Below are positions 1-5,822 of a DNA stretch of 6,191 nt, in pieces; position 1 is the first letter of the stretch, and each line of letters opens with the position of its first letter. Source of the stretch: Flavobacteriales bacterium UBA5422 (GTDB lineage: Bacteria > Bacteroidota > Bacteroidia > Flavobacteriales_D > Crocinitomicaceae). Under the pieces are notes generated by a model. It made no database searches, was not told the origin of the DNA, and saw nothing but the letters and a program-made list of their open reading frames with translations. The position numbers and the translations under genes were made by a program. The stretch spans positions 46,711 to 52,901 of the forward strand of contig DHNG01000037.1 in assembly GCA_002409405.1 (NCBI GenBank), in the 5' to 3' direction.

Positions 1-28
1 TGCTCTAAACCAGCTGAGCTAATTCCCC
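1..28 (-). tRNA. tRNA gene, 5' end only, cut by left window edge
   Basis: Read on the minus strand from 28 to 1, the sequence has the 5' half of a class I tRNA. It shows a seven-base acceptor strand GGGGAAT, then TA at positions 8-9, a D stem GCTC, a ten-base D loop containing GG, and the closing GAGC plus one base. The anticodon arm, variable loop, T arm and 3' end lie outside the window, so the amino acid identity cannot be read. It lies 78 nt downstream of the folC stop on the same strand and has its own promoter at 68-97. Confidence 0.88.
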
Positions 29-67
29 TTATTTATTTTCAACTGACTCGCTTGTCATTTGTGGGTG

Positions 68-97
68 CAAATCTAAGGCATTTTTTTGAATCTGCAA
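68..97 (-). promoter_or_regulatory. Bacteroidota-type promoter of the tRNA
   Basis: On the minus strand a -33 element TTG (97-95) is followed by exactly 19 nt and then TAGATTTG (75-68), a full match to the Bacteroidota primary sigma factor consensus TTG, about 19 nt, TAnnTTTG. The -7 element continues into GCACC, as in the folD promoter of this window. Transcription would start a few bases downstream, near 60-64, leaving a leader of roughly 35 nt to be trimmed before the tRNA 5' end at 28. The promoter overlaps no gene; the folC stop codon lies just upstream. Confidence 0.8.
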
Positions 98-106
98 GCA
101 CTTTTT

Positions 107-1336
107 TTATTTTTTTTCAAAAAAATCTGAAATTAAAAAGAAGCTGCCAAATACTAAAATTGTATCTGTTTTATTTGCAGTACTTTTCGCTGCTTCCAAT
201 GCTGTCGCAGCAGATTGAAAAAAATTTCCGTCAATTCTGTATTTGGATGAAAATTCGTGTAGTTTTTTTACCGTTGCAGAACGCTCATTGGTGAATTCCG
301 TAAAAAAATAACGACTCTCCCGGGGAAATAAAGGGAAGATGGCATCCAGGTTCTTATCCGCGCTTGTTCCGTAAACAATGATCAGATGCTGTTTATCCGA
401 AAAATAATCCAGTGTGGCTTTGATTCCTGCTTCGTTGTGGGAGACATCAAAGATCACTGTCGGGTTTGTTCCGACAACCTGCATGCGACCGTAAAAACCG
501 GTATTTTGAGCCAAATTGGTCAATCCTGCTGAAACATGTTCATCTAAGACAGGGAAATCGGCATGCAATACCTTCAATGCTGTTAGAACCAGTTGATAAT
601 TCGCTTTCTGGTACGTTCCCAGCAATGGGAATGTTGAAGGAAACATTATTTCTTCATCGGAAGCATAAGTCAAAGGAGCATTTTTTGCATGTGCTGCCTG
701 ATCAAATACAGCAGAAGAATCCGGTTCGCGTTCTCCGATCACAACGGGAATATTTTGTTTGATGATTCCTGCTTTTTCACCTGCTATTTCCGTGATGGTG
801 TTGCCCAAAAACTGTGTATGTTCAATGCTGATATTTGTAATGAGTGAAATCAATGGTGTGATGCAGTTGGTTGCGTCCAATCGACCTCCCAATCCTGTTT
901 CGATTACACATATGTTACAGCCAGATGCTTTAAAATACAAAAGGGCCATCAGAAAGCTGATTTCAAAGAAAGAAGGTTCAAATCCGAGTTCCGCCTGTTG
1001 AATTTGTTGCGTACAATCGATGACAAACGCTTCACTCACTACTGTTCCGTTCACCCGGATACGTTCCCGGAAATCCTGAATGTGCGGGGAAGTAAATAAA
1101 CCAACGGTATTTCCTGCTTCTGTTAAGATGGAAGCCAGCATAGAACATGTAGAACCTTTTCCGTTTGTTCCCGCTACGTGAATGAAACGCAAATCGTGTT
1201 GCGGATTTCCGAAATGGGCAAGCAACTGATTGATCTGCTCCAATCCCGGTTTATAGGCTTTTCCACCAATGCGCTGGTAAGAAGGAAATTGTTGAAACAA
1301 CCAGTCTGTTGCTTCCCGGTACGTTACTACTGTCAC
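107..1336 (-). CDS. folC: Bifunctional folylpolyglutamate synthase/dihydrofolate synthase
   Basis: FolC is a cytoplasmic Mur-ligase-family enzyme. It adds glutamate to dihydropteroate and lengthens the polyglutamate tail of tetrahydrofolates at the cost of ATP. Visible motifs are the P-loop AGTNGKGS (residues 55-62), TSPHIQDFRERI (82-93), ETGLGGRLDATN (146-157), HTQFLG (173-178), GEKAGIIK (186-193, with the lysine that is carbamylated in E. coli at K188), GRMQ (283-286) and DVSHNEAG (297-304). Where many relatives have HNP, this one has HNE. At 409 aa it is near the usual 400-430. The start is GTG, because the frame upstream runs directly into the tonB stop and the next ATG lies beyond the P-loop. 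It sits 9 nt downstream of tonB and is almost surely cotranscribed. The last codons and stop lie in long T and A runs. Whether it has both activities or only one cannot be told from sequence. Confidence 0.95.
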   Translation of the reverse strand: MTVVTYREATDWLFQQFPSYQRIGGKAYKPGLEQINQLLAHFGNPQHDLRFIHVAGTNGKGSTCSMLASILTEAGNTVGLFTSPHIQDFRERIRVNGTVVSEAFVIDCTQQIQQAELGFEPSFFEISFLMALLYFKASGCNICVIETGLGGRLDATNCITPLISLITNISIEHTQFLGNTITEIAGEKAGIIKQNIPVVIGEREPDSSAVFDQAAHAKNAPLTYASDEEIMFPSTFPLLGTYQKANYQLVLTALKVLHADFPVLDEHVSAGLTNLAQNTGFYGRMQVVGTNPTVIFDVSHNEAGIKATLDYFSDKQHLIIVYGTSADKNLDAIFPLFPRESRYFFTEFTNERSATVKKLHEFSSKYRIDGNFFQSAATALEAAKSTANKTDTILVFGSFFLISDFFEKK

Positions 1337-1345
1337 GCGAACAAA

Positions 1346-2110
1346 TTATTGAGGCTGAATCCAGATGTGGTAATATTCTTCCGTTACACCGGAACCTTTG
1401 GCATATTTCAATTGTGATTTACATGCGGAAGCTACTTTACTGATAATGCTTTGGTCATTGGTCGTGGTTTCTTTTCCGACAACGCGGGTTCCAATCACCT
1501 TTCCACTCTCATCTACGTTCAGGATAAGGGTAACTTTAATCAGTGAGTTGGTGTAAATGTTATCGGTAGAAATTTCGTTGTACCGCACACGTGCTTTTCC
1601 GCTACCATCTCCGTCTCCGTTACCTGTTCCGGTACCTTTACCACCTTTTCCGTTATCGTTTCCGATAATTCCTCCGCTTCCGGAATCATTTCCGCCTCCG
1701 GCACCGCCTTTCCCTCCGAAAATAGGATTTTTGTTGTTGGTTGTGGAGGCAGTATTCTCAGACGGTTTATCTGAATTTGTTTTATTTGATTTTCCCGATT
1801 GCAAGGAAGTCGCATTCGGATCTTTTGTTGAAAGCATTTCTGTTTGCTGCGGTGGGTTTGTTTTATTCAACGGATCATCAGAAGCTTTTCCGCTCCCGCC
1901 CGGAGAACCTCCCTGTTTGGCTTTCGGTTCAAAATTCAATTCCATGAACTCCAACGGAACTTCATTAGTCGTAGGTGAATGAACAGGGGGATCGGTCACA
2001 CTCGAAATGTGGATTAAGCTAATTAAAAGCACCAACACAGCAATGATCGCAATTGCTAATATGCGCGATTTATTGATGTCCTGCTTATTTGATACAACTA
2101 ATAATTCCAT
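1346..2110 (-). CDS. TonB-like energy transducer with glycine-rich linker
   Basis: This 254-aa protein has the TonB/TolA layout. A short cytoplasmic N-terminus is followed by one membrane segment (about residues 17-37, rich in I, L, V and A). A long polar low-complexity periplasmic linker covers about 60-171, and a compact C-terminal domain covers about 176-254. That domain has the beta-strand pattern IKVTLILNVDESGKVIGTRVV (starting at 191) and a helix with D219 and Q220, as in TonB C-terminal domains. Such proteins pass the proton-motive force from ExbB/ExbD to outer-membrane receptors. The linker is rich in G, N, S, D and K rather than the Pro/Lys repeats of classical TonB. The ATG start places the membrane helix at the usual place; no Shine-Dalgarno sequence is seen close to it. 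A TonB-like gene directly before folC is, to my knowledge, familiar in Flavobacteriia, normally with exbB and exbD upstream; here folD is upstream instead. A TolA-like role is the main alternative. Confidence 0.8.
   Translation of the reverse strand: MELLVVSNKQDINKSRILAIAIIAVLVLLISLIHISSVTDPPVHSPTTNEVPLEFMELNFEPKAKQGGSPGGSGKASDDPLNKTNPPQQTEMLSTKDPNATSLQSGKSNKTNSDKPSENTASTTNNKNPIFGGKGGAGGGNDSGSGGIIGNDNGKGGKGTGTGNGDGDGSGKARVRYNEISTDNIYTNSLIKVTLILNVDESGKVIGTRVVGKETTTNDQSIISKVASACKSQLKYAKGSGVTEEYYHIWIQPQ
1598..1720 (-). repeat. Glycine-rich low-complexity coding segment of the tonB-like gene
   Basis: Residues 131-171 of the TonB-like protein consist almost only of G, N, D, S, K and T, with short GGKGGAGGG, GSGG, GKGG, GTGTG and GDGDG runs. 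On the plus strand the DNA appears as recurring TTTCCG, CCTCCG and CCGTCTCCG words, a degenerate trinucleotide-type repeat. It is expected to vary in length between strains and to form a flexible spacer across the periplasm. Confidence 0.7.
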
Positions 2111-2296
2111 GACTAAAAAAGTATAAGAAGTTACTATCTCCTACGGATGTATAGCAAAATTGTTACCAAAAAATGAGTTTACTTATAGTTACTAACGGTT
2201 TTTTGGACAAAAAAGTATAATCCACAGTAAAAATAGAACAGAACGTGCTACCAAAACCAGGAAAAAAGAAATATGATTAACAGTTGAATGTGAATT

Positions 2297-2317
2297 CTGA
2301 GTGCGTTGACTTCTCAG
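2297..2317 (-). terminator. Weak stem-loop after folD, possible terminator
   Basis: Thirteen nt past the folD stop, CTGAG and CTCAG can pair as a 5-bp stem around an 11-nt loop. No T tract follows directly; the nearest T-rich stretch is about 30 nt further on. The position suits the end of a folD transcript, but the stem is short, so this is only a candidate. Confidence 0.25.
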
Positions 2318-2330
2318 CTTACTAATGTTG

Positions 2331-3209
2331 CTACAGTCCTTTTAATTCAACAGCTTTCAAGGTGTTGATCATCAGGGACGCGATTGTCATCGGGCCAACA
2401 CCTCCGGGAACCGGTGTAATGAATGAACATTTCGGTGCTACGTTTTCAAAGTCAACATCTCCGCACAGGCGCCATCCACGTTCACGGGAAGCATCCTCCA
2501 CACGTGTTGTTCCCACATCAATCACCACAGCCCCTTCTTTGACCATTTCAGCGGTTACAAATCCCGGACGGCCGATTGCTGCGATAATGATATCAGCTTG
2601 TTTGCAAATCCCTTCCAGATTTTTTGTTCGGCTGTGAGCCAGTGTTACCGTGCAGTTCCCCGGACTTTCATTGCGTGCCAGCAGGATACTCATCGGAGAA
2701 CCGACAATGTTACTTCTTCCGATTACCACGCAGTGCATTCCGGATGTCTCAATGCCATTTCGTTTGATCAGTTCAAGAATCCCGGCTGGAGTGGCAGGTA
2801 AAAATCCTGGCAGGGTCAATACCATGTTGCCTAAATTCTGTGGGTGAAAACCATCCACATCTTTTGACGGACTGATTGCTTGTGTTATTTTCAGCTCATC
2901 AATGTGTTTGGGAAGGGGGAGCTGAACGATGAAACCGTCGATGTTCGGGTCTTCATTCAATTCGTTGATTTTTTTCAGCAATGCTTCTTCGGTAATGGAA
3001 TCGTCGTATCGGATCAGTGTACTTTCAAACCCGATGTCTTCACACGATTTCACTTTCGCGTTAACGTAGGTCAGTGAGCCACCGTCATTGCCAACTAACA
3101 CTGCTGCAAGATGAGGTATTTTCTTCCCCTGAGCTTTACGTTGTTTTACTGCTTCTGCTAATTCTACTCTGATGTCAGCTGATGTCTTTTTACCGTCCAA
3201 TAATTGCAT
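2331..3209 (-). CDS. folD: Bifunctional methylenetetrahydrofolate dehydrogenase/methenyltetrahydrofolate cyclohydrolase
   Basis: FolD is a cytoplasmic, normally dimeric enzyme. It oxidises 5,10-methylene-THF to methenyl-THF with NAD(P)+ and hydrolyses that to 10-formyl-THF, supplying purine and formyl-methionyl-tRNA synthesis. The 292-aa length is typical. Diagnostic motifs are YVNAK (48-52, with the catalytic tyrosine and lysine), VQLPLP (95-100), DVDGFHP (117-123), PATPAGI (138-144), GRSNIVGSP (164-172, the dinucleotide-binding loop) and PVPGGVGPMT (266-275). All expected active-site residues are visible and the frame is intact. The ATG start gives the family N-terminus and lies about 20 nt downstream of a good promoter -7 element, so the leader is very short. 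It is separated from rnc by 143 bp and from tonB by 220 bp, so it is probably its own transcription unit. It shares a pathway with folC two genes downstream. Confidence 0.97.
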   Translation of the reverse strand: MQLLDGKKTSADIRVELAEAVKQRKAQGKKIPHLAAVLVGNDGGSLTYVNAKVKSCEDIGFESTLIRYDDSITEEALLKKINELNEDPNIDGFIVQLPLPKHIDELKITQAISPSKDVDGFHPQNLGNMVLTLPGFLPATPAGILELIKRNGIETSGMHCVVIGRSNIVGSPMSILLARNESPGNCTVTLAHSRTKNLEGICKQADIIIAAIGRPGFVTAEMVKEGAVVIDVGTTRVEDASRERGWRLCGDVDFENVAPKCSFITPVPGGVGPMTIASLMINTLKAVELKGL

Positions 3210-3229
3210 ATCCTATTCCGAATGAGGTG

Positions 3230-3237
3230 CAAATTTA
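3230..3237 (-). promoter_or_regulatory. Promoter -7 element for folD
   Basis: On the minus strand TAAATTTG matches the Bacteroidota -7 consensus TAnnTTTG exactly and is followed by CACC. The 12-mer TAAATTTGCACC differs by one base from the equivalent part of the tRNA promoter (64-75). A clear TTG -33 element is missing; the nearest candidate is TTC 20 nt upstream. Transcription would begin near 3225, about 15 nt before the folD ATG. Confidence 0.6.
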
Positions 3238-3258
3238 GGTAAAAAACAGTAGGAAATG

Positions 3259-3276
3259 AAAAACTAAATCGTTTTT
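3259..3276 (-). terminator. AT-rich hairpin between rnc and folD, possible terminator
   Basis: AAAAAC (3259-3264) and GTTTTT (3271-3276) are a perfect 6-bp inverted repeat around a 6-nt loop. Read on the minus strand it ends in a run of five T. It lies between the rnc repeat array and the folD promoter, a sensible place to end the acpP-fabF-rnc transcript. The stem has one G:C pair, so any termination would be weak. Confidence 0.3.
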
Positions 3277-3303
3277 GTAGAAGGAAACTGCTACTTACTG
3301 CGT

Positions 3304-3351
3304 CATATGGTGATATCGTCATATCGCATTATTGCGATATGTGCATATGTC
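3304..3351. repeat. Degenerate 8-bp tandem array with internal palindrome
   Basis: Six consecutive 8-bp units begin at 3304, 3312, 3320, 3328, 3336 and 3344: CATATGGT, GATATCGT, CATATCGC, ATTATTGC, GATATGTG, CATATGTC. Five of the six start with (C/G)ATAT(C/G). Inside the array, CATATCGCA (3320-3328) and TGCGATATG (3333-3341) form a perfect 9-bp inverted repeat around TTAT. An outer arm, 3301-3309 with 3344-3352, pairs at 8 of 9 positions, so the whole stretch can fold as a two-tier hairpin. It abuts the rnc stop codon at 3353-3355. No T tract follows directly on the minus strand, so it is not a classical terminator. It may instead be a small palindromic repeat element or an RNA stability or processing site. 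Confidence 0.75.
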
Positions 3352-3352
3352 G

Positions 3353-4072
3353 TTAAATGACCCCAATCAGTTCCAGGGTTTCTTTTGCGGCAACCTGCTC
3401 GGCTGCTTTTTTAGATGAACCCATTCCCAGTCCATATTTCTGGTCATTCACAAGCACAATAACTTTGTATTCCCAGCTACTTCCTTTATTGATCTCACTG
3501 ATGATCTGAAAATCGATGCTTAATTTATTGCGCTGGCTCCAGATGAAGAGTTTGGATTTGAAATCGATTTCTTCTTCGAGTACTTTGTTGATGTTGACGT
3601 ATTTCCGGTATACATGCTGCTCCAGGGTTTGTCGAACCTGTTCAAAACCACCATCGAGGTAAATGGCACCGATAATGGCTTCAAATGCATTTCCTTCCAG
3701 TGTATTGATATTGATGGATCGTCCTTTGTGGTAACGAAGTACTTGGCGGATTTCCATTTCTTCGGCGATTTCCGAAAGGGTTTTCCGACTCACCAGTTTC
3801 GATTTAATCTTGGTCAGATATCCTTCATCTTCATTCGGAAAGCGGGCAAACAAAAATTCTGCAACGACAGCATCAATAATGGCATCCCCCAGAAACTCCA
3901 GGCGTTCATTGGAATCGATGTATTTGCTGTTGGCGTTAGATTTATGTGTAATTGCCTGTTCAAAATAACTGATCTTCTTCGGGCGGTAGCCAAAACGCGA
4001 TATGATGAAGCGGATCAATGTGAGTTGAGCTTCATTTTTTCCCTGACCAAAAAAGCGAATTAAAAACTGCAA
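3353..4072 (-). CDS. rnc: Ribonuclease III
   Basis: RNase III cleaves double-stranded RNA as a homodimer, processing rRNA precursors and structured mRNAs. The 239-aa protein has a nuclease domain (about 30-160) with the signature NERLEFLGD (55-63) and its metal-binding acidic residues E59 and D63. The second active-site stretch is GNAFEAIIGAIYLD (127-140), with E131. By alignment to E. coli, the D114 position is Asn (N128) here. A double-stranded RNA-binding domain follows (about 169-236, DFKSKL to the KKAAEQVAAKETLELI helix). The start is TTG, placed directly after the fabF stop in the same frame. No ATG occurs in frame before residue 106, and the roughly 35-residue lead before the ITHKS motif resembles what I recall of relatives. 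No Shine-Dalgarno sequence is visible, so translation probably couples to fabF. ATT (codon 5) or TTG (codon 19) are less likely starts. Confidence 0.95.
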   Translation of the reverse strand: MQFLIRFFGQGKNEAQLTLIRFIISRFGYRPKKISYFEQAITHKSNANSKYIDSNERLEFLGDAIIDAVVAEFLFARFPNEDEGYLTKIKSKLVSRKTLSEIAEEMEIRQVLRYHKGRSININTLEGNAFEAIIGAIYLDGGFEQVRQTLEQHVYRKYVNINKVLEEEIDFKSKLFIWSQRNKLSIDFQIISEINKGSSWEYKVIVLVNDQKYGLGMGSSKKAAEQVAAKETLELIGVI

Positions 4073-5326
4073 TTATTTTGAAAATTTCTTAACTATCACA
4101 CTTGTATTATGTCCACCAAAACCAAATGTATTAGAAAGAGCAACATTTACTGTCCTTTTTTGAGGAGTGTTAAATGTAAAATTCAATTTAGGATCCAATT
4201 CAGGATCATCTGTGAAGTGATTAATTGTAGGAGGCACGATGTCGTGTTGAACAGCCATAATACATGCGATGGCTTCAATAGCACCTGCAGCACCTAACAA
4301 GTGACCAGTCATTGATTTTGTGGAACTTATATTCAAATCGTACGCATGGTCGCCGAACACGTGTTGAATTGCCTTTACTTCTGCAATATCACCAAGTGGA
4401 GTAGAGGTACCGTGTACATTAATATAATCAATTTCAGCAGGAGCAACATTGGCATCATCTAACGCAGCCAGCATTGTGTTTTTTGCTCCCAGTCCTTCGG
4501 GGTGTGGTGCCGTAATGTGATATGCATCACCTGACATCCCTCCTCCGATAACTTCGGCATAGATTTTTGCACCTCTAGCCAGGGCGTGTTCTAATTCTTC
4601 CAGGATTAGTGCTCCGGAACCTTCACCCAATACAAAACCGTCTCTGTCCAGATCAAACGGACGGGAAGCAGTTTCCGGTGAGTCGTTTCTTGTAGAAAGC
4701 GCTTTCAGGGCGTTGAATCCACCCATTCCCATTTCATTCACACATGCTTCAGAACCTCCTGTGACAATTGCATCCGCTTTACCCAAACGAATGGTATTGA
4801 ATGCATCGATGATGGCATTGGTAGAAGAAGCACATGCAGAAACAGTTACATAGTTTGGTCCTCTGAATCCATACTTGATGGAAATATGACCTGCTGCTAT
4901 GTCAGCGATCATTTTTGGAATAAAGAACGGGTTGAACCGTGGAGTTCCGTCACCACCGAAGAACGCCTGCGCTTCATCCTGAAACGTTTTTAGTCCTCCG
5001 ATTCCGGATCCCCAGATCACTCCGATTCTGTCCAGGTTTGGATTGGATTCCATAATCGCAGAGTCTACCACGGCTTCCGTTGCAGAAACCATGGCATACT
5101 GTGCAAATGGATCTAATTTTCTTGCTTCCTTGCGATCGATAAAGTCTTCAATGTTGAAGTTTTTAAGTTCACAAGCAAATTGTGTCTTGAATAACGTTGC
5201 ATCGTATTGTTGAATTGGAGCTGCTCCGCTTCTACCCGCAAGCAATCCCTCCCAATATTCATTTAAGGTATTACCAATTGGGGTAAGCGCCCCCATTCCA
5301 GTTACAACAACTCTTTTTAATTGCAT
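4073..5326 (-). CDS. fabF: 3-oxoacyl-[acyl-carrier-protein] synthase II
   Basis: FabF condenses malonyl-ACP with acyl-ACP in the elongation cycle of type II fatty acid synthesis in the cytoplasm. The 417-aa protein has the full thiolase fold with the Cys-His-His triad: C165 in VSACASS (162-168), H305 in NVHGTSTP (303-310) and H342 in STKSMTGH (335-342), which also holds the conserved K337. The gating loop NTFGFGGHN is at 399-407. Two histidines rather than His-Asn mark the KAS I/II type, not a chain-length factor. The ATG start gives the standard N-terminus QLKRVVVTGMG. It lies 43 nt downstream of acpP, an old and common pairing because AcpP carries its substrates, and its stop codon directly touches the rnc start. 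No T-tract hairpin separates it from either neighbour, so one acpP-fabF-rnc mRNA is likely. Confidence 0.97.
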   Translation of the reverse strand: MQLKRVVVTGMGALTPIGNTLNEYWEGLLAGRSGAAPIQQYDATLFKTQFACELKNFNIEDFIDRKEARKLDPFAQYAMVSATEAVVDSAIMESNPNLDRIGVIWGSGIGGLKTFQDEAQAFFGGDGTPRFNPFFIPKMIADIAAGHISIKYGFRGPNYVTVSACASSTNAIIDAFNTIRLGKADAIVTGGSEACVNEMGMGGFNALKALSTRNDSPETASRPFDLDRDGFVLGEGSGALILEELEHALARGAKIYAEVIGGGMSGDAYHITAPHPEGLGAKNTMLAALDDANVAPAEIDYINVHGTSTPLGDIAEVKAIQHVFGDHAYDLNISSTKSMTGHLLGAAGAIEAIACIMAVQHDIVPPTINHFTDDPELDPKLNFTFNTPQKRTVNVALSNTFGFGGHNTSVIVKKFSK

Positions 5327-5369
5327 ACAATGTAATTCAAGAAAATATTAATTCAATTAACGTTTATGA

Positions 5370-5603
5370 TTAAGCGTTTTTCTCAATGTAAGAAATTGCG
5401 TCACCAACAGTTTGAATGTTTTCAGCTTGATCGTCTGGAATAGCGATGTTGAATTCTTTTTCAAATTCCATGATCAACTCAACAGTATCCAAAGAATCTG
5501 CTCCCAGGTCATTTGTAAAGCTTGCACCAGTTGTTACTTCGCTTTCTTCAACTCCCAATTTATCAACGATAATCGCTACTACTCTTGTTTTAATATCAGA
5601 CAT
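5370..5603 (-). CDS. acpP: Acyl carrier protein
   Basis: This 77-aa acidic protein is the soluble carrier of growing fatty acyl chains. The motif GADSLDTVELIMEFE (34-48) contains S37, the serine that holo-ACP synthase modifies with 4'-phosphopantetheine; the following acidic helix is the docking surface for FabF and other partners. Length, the four-helix pattern and the C-terminal TVGDAISYIEKNA are those of a standard housekeeping AcpP, not a polyketide carrier domain. The ATG at 5603-5601 is preceded by an A-rich stretch (TTAGAAAAG) instead of a clear Shine-Dalgarno sequence, which is usual for Bacteroidota. It is the first gene of the acpP-fabF-rnc group and follows a 219-bp non-coding spacer that holds a candidate promoter. 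Confidence 0.98.
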   Translation of the reverse strand: MSDIKTRVVAIIVDKLGVEESEVTTGASFTNDLGADSLDTVELIMEFEKEFNIAIPDDQAENIQTVGDAISYIEKNA

Positions 5604-5660
5604 CTTTTCTAATTTTTAAAGGTTAATCGGCAACAAAGAAAAAAACAAACATCCAATTAT

Positions 5661-5668
5661 CAAAATTA
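5661..5668 (-). promoter_or_regulatory. Candidate -7 element for acpP-fabF-rnc
   Basis: On the minus strand TAATTTTG fits the TAnnTTTG consensus exactly and is the only full match in the 219-bp spacer between the LuxE-like gene and acpP. No TTG is found at the expected 18-21 nt upstream, so the -33 half is poor. A start near 5655 would give a leader of about 50 nt. The rest of the spacer (5604-5822) is AT-rich and shows an 11-nt palindrome CTGATAATCAG at 5717-5727 and the 8-nt palindrome GTTTAAAC at 5729-5736, with no coding sequence that I can support. Confidence 0.4.
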
Positions 5669-5822
5669 TTTATGCAGTTTTATCAGTTTTCATTGATTTT
5701 GATATACTTAATTGCTCTGATAATCAGTGTTTAAACGTGCTTATTCCGACGATTTATTTTCAGGTTAATTTTTCAGTCATTTTGCCCCTTTTATTTCACA
5801 AATTACACAGTTTTTGAAGGGG

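Noticed and set aside
52..294. Plus-strand open frame of 80 aa antisense to the folC 3' end
   Set aside because: It is full of Phe/Lys from the T and A runs, shows no family features and overlaps the conserved folC coding sequence.
1557..1982. Plus-strand open frame encoding a proline-rich, collagen-like 141-aa protein
   Set aside because: It is the antisense shadow of the glycine codons in the tonB-like gene (GGN read backwards gives proline-type codons); no promoter or homologous domain supports it.
2155..2162. CAATTTTG on the minus strand as promoter -7 element for the tonB-like gene
   Set aside because: It mismatches the first base of TAnnTTTG and no TTG lies about 19 nt upstream; too weak to call.
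3301..3352. The palindromic 8-bp array considered as a CRISPR or iteron origin
   Set aside because: There are no unique spacers between the units, the units are only 8 bp and degenerate, and no cas or replication initiator gene is nearby.
3614..4063. Plus-strand open frame of 149 aa inside rnc
   Set aside because: It is antisense to an intact rnc with all its motifs, has no recognisable domain, and all real genes here are on the minus strand.
4073..5603. acpP-fabF considered as part of a polyketide or aryl-polyene cluster
   Set aside because: FabF has the full Cys-His-His triad without a chain-length-factor partner, AcpP is a standard housekeeping carrier, and the next gene is rnc as in ordinary core genomes.
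5785..5822. CCCCTT and AAGGGG inverted repeat after the LuxE-like gene, considered as a terminator
   Set aside because: The 6-bp stem encloses 26 nt and is not followed by T residues on the minus strand, so it lacks the features of an intrinsic terminator.
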